A stretch of 64,000 nt of DNA from Parvularcula dongshanensis (GTDB lineage Bacteria; Pseudomonadota; Alphaproteobacteria; Caulobacterales; Parvularculaceae), in NCBI RefSeq assembly GCF_014199615.1, contig NZ_JACHOB010000001.1:620001-684000 (forward strand). The letters run 5' to 3'. Every line of letters begins with the position of its first letter. Position 1 is the first letter of the stretch. Of this stretch, positions 27,447-35,632 are shown in pieces. Under the pieces are notes generated by a model. The model worked only from the letters and a program-made list of their open reading frames with translations. It was not told the origin of the DNA and did not search any database. Position numbers and translations under genes: made by a program.

Positions 27447-28058
27447 ATGACCGATCGCCATCATCCCCTGCCCGACGCCGCGCTCGATCAGCTCTTCCGC
27501 GAGGCGCGCACGCGCTACGCCTGGGCCGACCGTCCGGTCTCGGACGCGACGATCCAGGCGCTCTACGACCTGATGAAGTGGGGGCCGACCTCCGCCAACG
27601 CGCAGCCGGGCCGCTACCTCTTCCTCCGTACGAAGGAGGCGAAGGCGCGCCTCGCGCCCTTCGTAATGGAACAGAACCTCGACAAGGTCATGGCGGCCCC
27701 GGTCGTCGCCCTCGTCGGCTACGACATGCGCTTCCACGACCAGCTCCCGGCGCAGTTCCCGCACGCCGACGCCAAGTCCTGGTTCGAGGGCAACGACGCC
27801 CTGATCGAGGAGACGGCGATGCGCAACGGCTCCCTCCAGGGCGCCTATCTGATGCTCGCCGCCCGGGCGCTCGGCCTCGACGTCGGGCCGATGTCGGGCT
27901 TCGACCGGCAGGGCGCGACGGCCGAGTTCTGCGCGAAGGCCCCCGGTCTCGAGACCGTGCACATCAACTTCCTCTGCAACCTCGGCTACGGCACCGACGA
28001 GAACCTCTACCCGAGGGGACCACGTCTGAGCTTCGACGAGGCCGCGCGCCTTCTCTGA
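27447..28058 (+). CDS. Nitroreductase family protein, RutE-like malonic semialdehyde reductase
   Basis: The 203-residue flavoenzyme begins MTDRHHPLPDAALDQLFREARTR after an AAAAGAGAGG ribosome site. The FMN-binding motif WGPTSANAQPGRYLFL (about 50-65) and the later GLDVGPMSGFD and PRLSFDEA segments match RutE, the NAD(P)H-dependent malonic semialdehyde reductase of pyrimidine catabolism. No other rut genes are present. A general nitroreductase or quinone reductase role cannot be excluded. It follows nfu by 23 bases, and tsaB starts one base after its stop. Confidence 0.85.
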   Translation: MTDRHHPLPDAALDQLFREARTRYAWADRPVSDATIQALYDLMKWGPTSANAQPGRYLFLRTKEAKARLAPFVMEQNLDKVMAAPVVALVGYDMRFHDQLPAQFPHADAKSWFEGNDALIEETAMRNGSLQGAYLMLAARALGLDVGPMSGFDRQGATAEFCAKAPGLETVHINFLCNLGYGTDENLYPRGPRLSFDEAARLL

Positions 28059-28059
28059 C

Positions 28060-28677
28060 GTGGCGGTCCTGGCGGTCGATACCTGCCTCGCGGCCTGCTC
28101 GGCGGCGGTCCTGCGCGGGGAGGGTGAAAGCTTCGCGCGCAGCGAACGGATCGGCACCGGCCACGCCGAGCGGATCGCGCCCATGGTCCGAGAGGTGCTC
28201 GAAGAGGCGGGCCTGCGCGCTTCGGAGCTGACCCGCCTCTGCGTCACGGTCGGACCCGGGTCCTTCATGGGCGCGCGCGTCGGGATCAGCCTCGTCAAGG
28301 GGCTCGCCTTGCCGCGGCGCCTGCCGATCGTGGCGATAAGTACGCTCGAAGCGCTCGCCCTCGGCGGCGCGCGGCCGATCACCGTCCTCATCGATGCGCG
28401 CCGGGGCCAAGCCTACGCCCAGCGCTTCTCCGGCGGGCCGAGCGAACCCGCCGTCTTACCCTACGACGAGGCGCGTCGGCTCGTCCGGCCCGGCGACGCG
28501 GTGCGGGGCGTCGGGCTCGCTGCCATCCTCGGCCGGGCCGCCCCTGAGGATGTCTTCCCGCACCCCGTGCGTCTGGCCGAACGCGCGCTGGCAGCCGTGC
28601 CCGCCCGCCCCGCTCCTCTCTACCTGCGCGAGCCCGACGCGAAGCCGCAGGCGGCCTCGGGGGTCCTTCCCTCTTGA
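28060..28677 (+). CDS. tsaB: tRNA threonylcarbamoyladenosine biosynthesis protein TsaB
   Basis: TsaB is the partner that binds and activates TsaD in making t6A37, the base later modified by MtaB. The 205-residue protein begins with GTG (MAVLAVDTCLAACSAAV). It has the family segments HAERIAPMVREVLEEAGL and VGPGSFMGARVGISLVKGLA, and lacks the metal-binding histidines of TsaD, as expected. It ends overlapping rimI as TTGA. The tsaB-rimI-fur order is common in alphaproteobacteria. Confidence 0.94.
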   Translation: MAVLAVDTCLAACSAAVLRGEGESFARSERIGTGHAERIAPMVREVLEEAGLRASELTRLCVTVGPGSFMGARVGISLVKGLALPRRLPIVAISTLEALALGGARPITVLIDARRGQAYAQRFSGGPSEPAVLPYDEARRLVRPGDAVRGVGLAAILGRAAPEDVFPHPVRLAERALAAVPARPAPLYLREPDAKPQAASGVLPS

Positions 28678-29117
28678 TCGACGTCCGCCCCTTCCGCCCG
28701 GACGACGCCCAGCTCCTCGACGAGGTGCATCGGGCTGCCTTCCCAGAACCGCTCTTCGGCCCTGCCTACTGGCGGGCGGACCGCTCCCGCGCACCGGCGC
28801 TCTGTCTCGTCGCGGAGGAGGCGGGCCGCGTCCTCGCCTATTGCGACGGCTTCACGGCGGGCGAGGGCGGCGACGTCAACTCGATCGCGGTTCGGCCCGA
28901 GGCACGCGGGCGCGGCGTCGGTCACTTGGTCCTCACCGCCTTCCTCAACGCCGCCTACGCACGCGGCGCGGTCGTCATCCACCTCGAGGTCGCGACGGAC
29001 AACGCGCCCGCCCTCGCGCTTTACGACCGGGCAGGCTTCGAGCGGGTCGGTACGCGGCGCGACTATTACGGTCCCGGGGCGGACGCCGCGGTCCTCGCCC
29101 GGCCGCTTGGCGCTTGA
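28674..29117 (+). CDS. rimI: RimI-type GNAT N-acetyltransferase
   Basis: The 147-residue GNAT protein has the acetyl-CoA-binding motif NSIAVRPEARGRGVGHLVL (about 64-82) and the terminal segment NAPALALYDRAGFERVGTRRDYY. RimI acetylates the N-terminus of ribosomal protein S18 in enteric bacteria. The placement right after tsaB supports the RimI name. The start is TTG at 28674, in a TTGA overlap with the tsaB stop, because no ATG or GTG is available before the conserved N-terminus. Confidence 0.88.
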   Translation: MIDVRPFRPDDAQLLDEVHRAAFPEPLFGPAYWRADRSRAPALCLVAEEAGRVLAYCDGFTAGEGGDVNSIAVRPEARGRGVGHLVLTAFLNAAYARGAVVIHLEVATDNAPALALYDRAGFERVGTRRDYYGPGADAAVLARPLGA

Positions 29118-29148
29118 TGCCTTGGGCGCGGGAGGGTACGCCTCCGGC

Positions 29149-29571
29149 ATGGACCGCATCGAGAAGATCTGCGTCGAGAAGGGCCTCCGCATGACCGGCC
29201 AGCGCCGTGTCATCACGCGGGTCATCTCTGAATCGGACGACCATCCGGACGTCGAGGAGATCCACCGCCGCGCGGCCGAGATCGATCCGCGCATCTCGAT
29301 CGCCACCGTGTACCGCACCATGCGCCTCCTCGAGGACTACGAGGTCGTGCAACGGCACGACTTCAACGACGGCCACGGGCGCTCGCGCTACGAAGAGATC
29401 ACGGACACCCACCACGACCACCTGATCGACGTGCGGTCGGGCGAGGTCGTCGAGTTCATGAACGACGAGATCGAGCGCCTGCAGGAGAAGATCGCCCGCG
29501 AGCACGGCTACAAGCTCGTCGATCACCGGCTCGAGCTCTACGGCGTGCCGCTGAAGCCCGAAGAGAAGTAG
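29149..29571 (+). CDS. fur: Fur family transcriptional regulator (Fur/Mur type)
   Basis: The 140-residue protein begins MDRIEKICVEKGLRMTGQRR, with a winged-helix DNA-binding part that includes ISIATVYRTMRLLEDYEVV (50-68). Its metal-binding centre includes HHDHLID (88-94). The C-terminal structural CxxC pairs of gamma-proteobacterial Fur are absent, as in alphaproteobacterial Fur/Mur. The end YKLVDHRLELYGVPL is a near-exact match to that group. The metal sensed, iron or manganese, cannot be decided here. The start at 29149 is chosen over the in-frame codon at 29107, which lies inside rimI. Confidence 0.93.
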   Translation: MDRIEKICVEKGLRMTGQRRVITRVISESDDHPDVEEIHRRAAEIDPRISIATVYRTMRLLEDYEVVQRHDFNDGHGRSRYEEITDTHHDHLIDVRSGEVVEFMNDEIERLQEKIAREHGYKLVDHRLELYGVPLKPEEK

Positions 29572-29575
29572 AGCT

Positions 29576-30343
29576 TCAGACGAAGAGCCCCGCCGGTACG
29601 CCGACGCGCCAGCCCGAACGCCGCCAGGCCCGCCCCTCCCACTCGCTCCTCCTGCGTCCGAGCCAGCTCCGGCCGAGCTCGGGCAGGATGCGCTCGAGGA
29701 GGAAGTCGCGCCTGACCATGACCGAGCGGCTCGTCCAGGGCAGGCAGGCGGACGAGACGAGGTAGGTCCCGTCGTCCGCCCGGTCGATGAGGCCGCGATG
29801 CCGACGGTCTGCGCAGTCGTGCAGGAACACGGCGGCACCGGCCGCCTTGCGCGCCTGGATCGGGTGAACCGCGCGGCGCAGCGGTGCGAGCGGCCCGGCG
29901 CCCCAGAACCGCTCATAGGCGATGCAGCGTCTGGGGCCGAGGTCGGCGGGGCTTCGAAGGCCGAGGCGGACCGTCTGTGCCCGGCCCGAAAGGAGCAGCT
30001 CGCCCGCCGCGCCGATCTGCTCCGCCACGGCTTCCGGCTGGCAGAGGAGGTAGGCGTCCTGACCGAGGAGAAGCAGAAGGTCCGACTGCATGCCCTCGGC
30101 GAGACGGCGCAGGCCCTGGACCGTCGTTCCCTTCTTGGCGGCGCTGCACCAAGCGAGACCGTACTGCTCGGCGAGCGGCGGGCCGTCCGGGCAGCGGCCT
30201 TGGAACAGGACCGTCGCCTCCCCGGCGAGGCCGAACACGCCGCCGTCGGAGAGCGACCGCAACGCTTCCTCCAGCCCCGTGCAGCCGCGGCGGCACAGGA
30301 TGCCGACGCCGAGACGCGACCGGTCGAGCTTGCCCCTCGTCAT
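29576..30343 (-). CDS. Glycosyltransferase-like protein of unknown function
   Basis: The 255-residue protein begins MTRGKLDRSRLGVGILCRRGCTGLEE. The order of segments suggests a GT-A type nucleotide-sugar transferase: a first strand (LGVGILCRR), a helix, a second strand (ATVLFQG), then SDLLLLLGQDAYLL near residues 87-100, where a DxD-like acidic pair would sit. Only one acidic residue (GQDA) is present, so this assignment is tentative. Many arginines and tryptophans lie near the C-terminus. It is convergent with fur, stops four bases apart, and divergent from a 2OG-Fe(II) oxygenase only 35 bases away. The two could act on a common product. Confidence 0.5.
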   Translation of the reverse strand: MTRGKLDRSRLGVGILCRRGCTGLEEALRSLSDGGVFGLAGEATVLFQGRCPDGPPLAEQYGLAWCSAAKKGTTVQGLRRLAEGMQSDLLLLLGQDAYLLCQPEAVAEQIGAAGELLLSGRAQTVRLGLRSPADLGPRRCIAYERFWGAGPLAPLRRAVHPIQARKAAGAAVFLHDCADRRHRGLIDRADDGTYLVSSACLPWTSRSVMVRRDFLLERILPELGRSWLGRRRSEWEGRAWRRSGWRVGVPAGLFV

Positions 30344-30378
30344 GGGGCGCTGTTTAACGGGGTTACGGTTTCCGAGTT

Positions 30379-31011
30379 ATGACCATGCTGAACCTCGACG
30401 CGCTGCGCGCCGCCCGTACCCGCACCGATCCCTTCACCTACGTCGTCGCCGAGGGCGCGCTGACGAGGTCCGAGGCCGAGGCGGTGCGGCGCGACTTCCC
30501 GAAGATCGACAAGACCGGCTACCTGCCGCTCTCCCAGCTGGAGAGCCGCGGCGCCTTCGCCGAGCTGATGGCGGACCTTCAAGGCCCAGGGCTGGCGGAG
30601 GTCCTTTCGGACAAGCTCGGGCTGAACTTGCGCGACAAGCCGCGCATGATCACGGTTCGGCGCCTCTCGAAGCTCTCGGACGGCCGCGTCCACAACGACT
30701 CCGTCGCCAAGATCTGCACCATGCTCGTCTACCTGAACGAGGGCTGGGACGCGTCGGAGGGCGGCGCGATCCGCGCGCTGAACGGCGAGGCGTCGATGGA
30801 CGACTACGCCGAGGAGGTGGCGCCCGTGGCGGGCAACGTCTTCGCCTTCGCGCGCTCGGAGACGAGTTGGCATGGCCATCCCCCCTTCGAGGGCGAGCGC
30901 TACGTCGTGCAGGTGACGTTCCTGACGAGCCAGGCCGAGCTCGACCGCAAGGAGAAGCGCGGCGGGCTGCAGCTCAAGCTCAAGCGGTTGTTCGAACGGG
31001 TGAAGAGCTGA
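30379..31011 (+). CDS. 2OG-Fe(II) oxygenase (prolyl-hydroxylase-like)
   Basis: The 210-residue protein is a 2-oxoglutarate/iron dioxygenase. The metal facial triad is visible as H105-x-D107 (GRVHND) and a distal histidine in TSWHGH (H165 or H167). The arginine that binds 2-oxoglutarate is probably R174 (GERYVVQVTF). The upstream ITVRRLSKL and the core TMLVYLNEGW complete the jelly-roll pattern. The substrate is unknown. Related genes often occur beside glycosyltransferases, as here. A second ATG six bases in is an alternative start. A strong hairpin follows the stop. Confidence 0.85.
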   Translation: MTMLNLDALRAARTRTDPFTYVVAEGALTRSEAEAVRRDFPKIDKTGYLPLSQLESRGAFAELMADLQGPGLAEVLSDKLGLNLRDKPRMITVRRLSKLSDGRVHNDSVAKICTMLVYLNEGWDASEGGAIRALNGEASMDDYAEEVAPVAGNVFAFARSETSWHGHPPFEGERYVVQVTFLTSQAELDRKEKRGGLQLKLKRLFERVKS

Positions 31012-31018
31012 GCCGGAC

Positions 31019-31050
31019 GCCCTGTCCCGCCGCTGGCGGAAGGACAGGGC
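31019..31050. terminator. Hairpin after the 2OG oxygenase gene
   Basis: GCCCTGTCC (31019-31027) pairs perfectly with GGACAGGGC (31042-31050). The loop between them contains CCGCC and GGCGG, which can pair further. It starts eight bases after the stop codon, with no T-run following. It is likely a terminator or a message-end stabiliser before the peptidase gene. Confidence 0.55.
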
Positions 31051-31105
31051 GCGAACGCTGCCAGCCCCCGTTTCGGGCCGCCTCGCTTCCCGCTAGCAAG
31101 CGGGC

Positions 31106-33310
31106 ATGATCCACAAAAACGCCGCGCTGCCGCTCGCCCTCCTCCTGGCCGCCTGCGCGGCCCAAGCGGACCCCTTCATGACCGAACAGACGACCCAAGA
31201 CGCCCCCACGCCCCCCGTCGCCGACAAGCGCCCGGTGGAGATCACGCAGCACGGCGTGACCCGCACCGACGAGTACGCCTGGATGCGCGACGACGACTGG
31301 CAGGAGGTCCTGCGCGACCCTTCGGTCCTGCGCGCGGACATCCGCGAGCACTTGGAGGCCGAGGTCGCCTACTACGACGCGATGACGAAGGACCTCGAGC
31401 CGCTCAGGAAGCGGCTGTTCGCCGAGATGCGCGGCCGCATCAAGGAGGACGAGAGCTCGGTGCCGATGCCGGACGGGCCCTACGCCTACTACGTGCGCTA
31501 CCGCGAGGGCGGCGAGTACCCGATCTACGCCCGCACGCCGCGGGACGGCGGCGCCGAAGAGATCCTCCTCGACGGCGACAAGGAAGGCGAGGGCGCGGAC
31601 TTCTTCGACATCGGCGGGGTCGACGCGTCGAACGACCACGACCTCCTCGCCGTCTCCACCGATAGAGTGGGCTCGGAGTACTACGAGATCGAGATCCGCA
31701 CGCTCGAGGGCGAGGAGACCTACCCCGAGAAGATCGGCTCGACCGATGGCGGCGTCGTCTGGTCGGCCGACTCGAAGTCGTTCTTCTACGTCGAGCGCGA
31801 CGACAACCAACGGCCCAAGCGCGTGAAGCATCACGTCCTGGGCACGGACCCGGCCTCCGACCGCCTCGTCTACGAGGAGGCGGACGACGCCATGTTCCTC
31901 GGGATCGACGAGACGACGAGCCGCAAGTTCATGGTCATCGGGGTCGGCAACGGCGTCACCTCCGAGGCGCGCGTCGTGCCGCTCGATGGCCCCGAGGCGG
32001 AGCCGCGCCTGATCGCGGAGCGGATCCACGACCAGCTCTACGACGTCGATCACCGCGAGGGGCGCTTCTACATCCACACGAACGCCGACGGCGCGGTGGA
32101 CTTCAAGATCGTCTCCGCGCCCGAGGACGCGCCCGGTCGCGAGAACTGGACCGACTGGCTGCCCTACGAAGAGGGCACGTACGTCACCGGCATGGAGACC
32201 TACAAGGACTGGCTCGTCCGCGCGGAGCGGAAAGAGGGCAAGCCCCGCATCGTGGTCTCGAACTACGACAAAGAGGGCCACGAGATCACCTTCGACGAGG
32301 CGGCCTACGCCCTCTCGCTCGGCGGCTGGGGCGAGTACGATACGGACGTGATCCGCTTCGGCTACGAGAGCCCGAGCCAGCCCGCCCAGGTCTTCGACTA
32401 CGACATGAAGACGCGCGAGCGGACCCTGCGTAAGACGCAAGAAGTGCCCTCGGGGCACGACCCGGACCTCTACGCGGTCGACGCGCTGACGGCGGTGGGC
32501 GAGGACGGGGCGGAGATCCCGGTCACCGTCCTCAGGCTCAAATCGGCGCCGCTCGACGGCTCGGCGCCGCTGATGCTCTACGGCTACGGCTCCTACGGCG
32601 CCTACATCCCGGACGACTTCTCGACCGCGATCCTGAGCCTCGTCGACCGCGGCATGCCCTTCGCCCTCGCCCATATCCGCGGCGGCTCGGCCAAGGGGCG
32701 GCAGTGGTACCTCGACGGGAAGCTCGCCAAGAAGGAGAACACCTTCCGCGACTTCAACGCGGCCGCCCGGATGCTGATCGACGAGGGCTACACCGCGAAG
32801 GGCAAGATCGCGGCCTATGGCGGCTCGGCCGGCGGCCTCCTCGTCGGGGCGGCGGTGAACCTCGACCCCTCGCTCTACGGCGTGGTCCTGGGGGCGGTGC
32901 CCTTCGTCGACGTCGTCAGCACGATCTCCGACGCCTCGTTGCCGCTGACCCCGCCGGAGTGGGACGAGTGGGGCGATCCGATCAAGGACCCCGAGGCCTA
33001 CAAGACGATCGCGGCCTACTCGCCTTACGACAACGTCCGCGAGGGAGTAACCTATCCCCCGATCCTGGCAACGGGCGGCCTCGCCGACTACCGCGTGACC
33101 TATTGGGAGCCGGCGAAGTGGATCGCGCGCCTGCGTGACCGGGCCGAGGGCGGGCCGTTCCTTCTGCGCATGAACATGTCCGCGGGGCATGGCGGCTCGG
33201 CCGCGAGGTTCGAGCGGCTCGAAGAGCGCGCGCACCTCTACGCCTACGCGCTCGACCGATTGGGGCTCAAGGATGCGGAGCCCGTGAAGCAGACCGCGCC
33301 GGCCGATTGA
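31106..33310 (+). CDS. ptrB: Prolyl oligopeptidase family serine peptidase, oligopeptidase B-type
   Basis: The 734-residue S9A peptidase cleaves short peptides, typically after basic residues. A beta-propeller (about 60-450) precedes the alpha/beta-hydrolase domain. The catalytic serine is S574 in YGGSAGG. The family marker AHIRGGSAKGRQWYLDGK and the C-terminal histidine region MSAGHGGSAARFE are present. Unusually for this often cytosolic enzyme, the N-terminus has a lipobox (LLLAAC, Cys17), so it is probably a membrane-anchored periplasmic lipoprotein. A terminator-like hairpin lies 10 bases downstream. Confidence 0.92.
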   Translation: MIHKNAALPLALLLAACAAQADPFMTEQTTQDAPTPPVADKRPVEITQHGVTRTDEYAWMRDDDWQEVLRDPSVLRADIREHLEAEVAYYDAMTKDLEPLRKRLFAEMRGRIKEDESSVPMPDGPYAYYVRYREGGEYPIYARTPRDGGAEEILLDGDKEGEGADFFDIGGVDASNDHDLLAVSTDRVGSEYYEIEIRTLEGEETYPEKIGSTDGGVVWSADSKSFFYVERDDNQRPKRVKHHVLGTDPASDRLVYEEADDAMFLGIDETTSRKFMVIGVGNGVTSEARVVPLDGPEAEPRLIAERIHDQLYDVDHREGRFYIHTNADGAVDFKIVSAPEDAPGRENWTDWLPYEEGTYVTGMETYKDWLVRAERKEGKPRIVVSNYDKEGHEITFDEAAYALSLGGWGEYDTDVIRFGYESPSQPAQVFDYDMKTRERTLRKTQEVPSGHDPDLYAVDALTAVGEDGAEIPVTVLRLKSAPLDGSAPLMLYGYGSYGAYIPDDFSTAILSLVDRGMPFALAHIRGGSAKGRQWYLDGKLAKKENTFRDFNAAARMLIDEGYTAKGKIAAYGGSAGGLLVGAAVNLDPSLYGVVLGAVPFVDVVSTISDASLPLTPPEWDEWGDPIKDPEAYKTIAAYSPYDNVREGVTYPPILATGGLADYRVTYWEPAKWIARLRDRAEGGPFLLRMNMSAGHGGSAARFERLEERAHLYAYALDRLGLKDAEPVKQTAPAD

Positions 33311-33320
33311 GCGGGGGACT

Positions 33321-33344
33321 GCGCCCGCGCTTTGGCGCGGGCGC
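33321..33344. terminator. Terminator-like hairpin after oligopeptidase B
   Basis: GCGCCCGCGC pairs perfectly with GCGCGGGCGC around a TTTG loop, giving a 10-base GC stem. No T-run follows, which is common for terminators in very GC-rich genomes. It separates the peptidase from the sugar dehydrogenase gene. Confidence 0.5.
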
Positions 33345-33396
33345 CGGGCGACCCTAGCTAGAGGGCTGAGATGACAGCCTTCGAGAGGAACCGCCC

Positions 33397-34629
33397 ATGC
33401 GCTCCACCTTACTGACCGCCTCCGTCTTCGCCCTCCTCGCCTGCTCCGGCGGCTCGGACGCGCAGACCCGCGCGGCCGCTTCGGACCCGCAACAATCCTC
33501 GGCCCAGTCCGGCGCCACGATTCCGAGCGGCGAGCGGCCCGAGGGCGGCGACGACAACGCGATCGCCGAGCCGTTCAAGGCGACGCCGGTCGCGAACCTC
33601 GCCCAGCCCTGGGCCATGACCTTCCTGCCGGACGGCCGGATGCTCGTGACCCAGAAGACCGGCGAGCTTCTGGTCGTCACCCAGGAGGGCGTGAAGCTCG
33701 GTCCGGTCACCGGCACGCCCGAGGTCGATTATGGCGGGCAGGGCGGCCTCGGCGACGTGGCGCTGCACCCCGACTTCGAGAACAATCACGTCGTCTATCT
33801 GAGCTTCGTCGAAGCGGGGGAGGACGACACCCGCGGCGCCGCGGTCGGGCGCGGCGAGCTCGACCTGAACTCGATGTCGCTCAAGGACTTCGAGGTCGTC
33901 TGGCGGCAGTCCGAGAAGGTCGAGGGCCGCGGCCACTTCAGCCACCGCATCGTCTTCAGCCCGGACGGTCAGTACATGTTCGTCAGCTCCGGCGAGCGGC
34001 AGAAGTTCGACCCCGCTCAGGACATGTCGAACAATCTGGGTTCGATCCTGCGCCTCAACCCCGACGGCACGGCCGCCGAAGGCAACCCCTTCGCCGACCA
34101 GGGCAGCCCGACCGACCAGATCTGGTCCTACGGCCACCGCAACATACTCGGCCTCGCCTTCGGCCCCGACGGCACGCTGTGGGAGCACGAGATGGGGCCG
34201 AAGGGCGGGGACGAGTTCCAGAGAATCGAGGAAGGCGAGAACTACGGCTACCCGATCGTCTCGAACGGCGACCACTACGACGGACGCCCGATCCCGAACC
34301 ACGACACGCGGCCTGAGTTCCGGGCCCCGGACGAGTTCTGGAACCCCGTCATCTCGCCGTCGAGCCTGATCATCTACACGGGCGACCGGTACGAAGGATG
34401 GCAGAACACCGCGCTCATCGGCGGGCTCTCGAGCCAGGCCCTCGTCCACGTGACCTTCGACTGCGAACTCGACGGGCGCGAGATCTGCGAGTCGGAGCGC
34501 TTCCAGATGGACAACCGCATCCGCGAGGTCGAGCAGGGACCGGACGGCCTCGTCTGGCTGCTCGAGGACAATGGCAACGATGACGGGGAGGGCGGCCGCC
34601 TCCTCAGGCTGGACCCTGTTCAGGGCTGA
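33397..34629 (+). CDS. PQQ-dependent sugar dehydrogenase, aldose dehydrogenase (YliI-like) lipoprotein
   Basis: The 410-residue protein is a glucose/sorbosone dehydrogenase-type six-bladed propeller. A lipobox LLAC puts the lipidated cysteine at residue 16. A low-complexity linker of about 45 residues follows. The propeller begins LAQPWAMTFLPDGRMLVTQKTG. Other family segments are GHFSHRIVFSPDGQYMFVSSGE, GHRNILGLAFGPDGTLWEHEMGPKGGDE and ISPSSLIIYTGD. It probably oxidises aldoses in the periplasm, with electrons going to the respiratory chain. Its 3' end overlaps the convergent LysR gene by 26 bases. Confidence 0.9.
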   Translation: MRSTLLTASVFALLACSGGSDAQTRAAASDPQQSSAQSGATIPSGERPEGGDDNAIAEPFKATPVANLAQPWAMTFLPDGRMLVTQKTGELLVVTQEGVKLGPVTGTPEVDYGGQGGLGDVALHPDFENNHVVYLSFVEAGEDDTRGAAVGRGELDLNSMSLKDFEVVWRQSEKVEGRGHFSHRIVFSPDGQYMFVSSGERQKFDPAQDMSNNLGSILRLNPDGTAAEGNPFADQGSPTDQIWSYGHRNILGLAFGPDGTLWEHEMGPKGGDEFQRIEEGENYGYPIVSNGDHYDGRPIPNHDTRPEFRAPDEFWNPVISPSSLIIYTGDRYEGWQNTALIGGLSSQALVHVTFDCELDGREICESERFQMDNRIREVEQGPDGLVWLLEDNGNDDGEGGRLLRLDPVQG

Positions 34630-35512
34630 CCTGCGACAGGAGCCACCCCTTGAAGGCCGCGACCTCCGGGAGGGCGGCCTTCGCCTCGGGGTGGACGATC
34701 CAGTAGGAGAACTCCGTCGGGGTCGTAAGGTCGAAGGGGATGACGAGGCGCGCGGCGATGAGGTCGGCCTCGGCGAGCGCGTACTTCGCGAGGGCCACGC
34801 CTTTGCCCGCGACCGCCGCCTCGATCGCCATGGAGGACTGGTTGAAGCGGGGGCCGCGCGTGCCCTCCACCTCCTGCGCGCCGGCTGCGGCCAGCCACAT
34901 CGCCCAGGACGGCCCGTCCTCCGTCCGCCCGTCATCGTGCAGCAGGGTGTGATGGGCGAGGTCTGAGGGCGCCTTCAGCGGCGGGTCGCCGCGCAGGAGG
35001 GCGGGCGCGCAGACCGGCACGATCCGCTCGGCCATCAGAAGCTGCGTCTCGAGGTCTTCGTACTCGCCGCGCCCGAAACGGATGGCGAGGTCGGCCTCGC
35101 CGCTCGCGAAGTCGACGAGCTGCATGTCCGCGTGGACGTAGACGTCGATGTCGGGATGGGCCGCCTGGAACCCGTCGAGGCGGGGGACGAGCCATTTCGA
35201 CGCGAAGGAGGGCGCGGCCGAGACGACGACCCGGCGCGGGCCGCCCCTTTCCGTCATCAGGCGCGTGCCCGCCGCCAAGCGGTCGAAGCCGTCGCGCAGA
35301 GACGGCAAGGCCGCCGCCCCCGCCTCGGTCAGTTGCAGCCCGCGCGGATCGCGCACGAAGAGCGGCGTTCCCACCGTGTCCTCGAGCAGCTTGATCTGCT
35401 GGCTCACCGCGCCCGGCGTCACGGACAGCTCGTCGGCGGCCCGCGCGAAGGACAGGTGGCGGGCGGCGGCCTCGAAGGCGCGAAGGGCATTGAGGGGGGG
35501 TAAGCGGCGCAT
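34604..35512 (-). CDS. LysR family regulator, GcvA-like
   Basis: The 302-residue protein begins MRRLPPLNALRAFEAAARHLSF, with a winged helix-turn-helix (residues 1-60, including ELSVTPGAVSQQIKLLEDTVG). A substrate-binding domain follows. The N-terminus (PPLNALRAFEAAARHLSF) is of the GcvA type. The gene is divergent from cysG across 120 bases that contain a perfect T-N11-A inverted repeat 24 bases upstream of its start. Likely targets are itself and possibly the cys operon. The GcvA-like branch is broad, so glycine cleavage control should not be assumed. Confidence 0.9.
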   Translation of the reverse strand: MRRLPPLNALRAFEAAARHLSFARAADELSVTPGAVSQQIKLLEDTVGTPLFVRDPRGLQLTEAGAAALPSLRDGFDRLAAGTRLMTERGGPRRVVVSAAPSFASKWLVPRLDGFQAAHPDIDVYVHADMQLVDFASGEADLAIRFGRGEYEDLETQLLMAERIVPVCAPALLRGDPPLKAPSDLAHHTLLHDDGRTEDGPSWAMWLAAAGAQEVEGTRGPRFNQSSMAIEAAVAGKGVALAKYALAEADLIAARLVIPFDLTTPTEFSYWIVHPEAKAALPEVAAFKGWLLSQVSPEQGPA

Positions 35513-35535
35513 GAGCGGGCCTTACGGCATCACGA

Positions 35536-35548
35536 TTAGGAATCCTAA
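35536..35548. promoter_or_regulatory. T-N11-A inverted repeat, candidate LysR-regulator binding site
   Basis: TTAGGAATCCTAA is a perfect inverted repeat with one central base and fits the T-N11-A LysR-box pattern. ATTAG, the complement of the CTAAT element reported for GcvA, overlaps its left arm. It lies 24 bases before the LysR start and 85 bases before cysG, where an autoregulatory site is usual. Confidence 0.55.
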
Positions 35549-35589
35549 CCCTGTCTGGCAGGAAGCATCGCTTGCCGCTAGAGGAAGAA

Positions 35590-35605
35590 GACGCCATCTG
35601 GCGTC
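35590..35605. promoter_or_regulatory. Second inverted repeat upstream of cysG
   Basis: GACGCCA-TC-TGGCGTC is a perfect seven-base inverted repeat 28 bases before the cysG start. It could be an operator or a leader hairpin of the cys mRNA. Nothing in the sequence distinguishes these. Confidence 0.4.
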
Positions 35606-35632
35606 CTCACGGCATTCGGCTCAGGAAAACTA

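Noticed and set aside
14219-29576. Similar short sequences TAG-N4-TCA at two convergent gene ends (near 14221 and 29569)
   Set aside because: GAAGTAGCGCTTCAG and GAAGTAGAGCTTCAG are alike, but both arise from Lys-stop codons facing another stop. Two cases do not make a repeat family.
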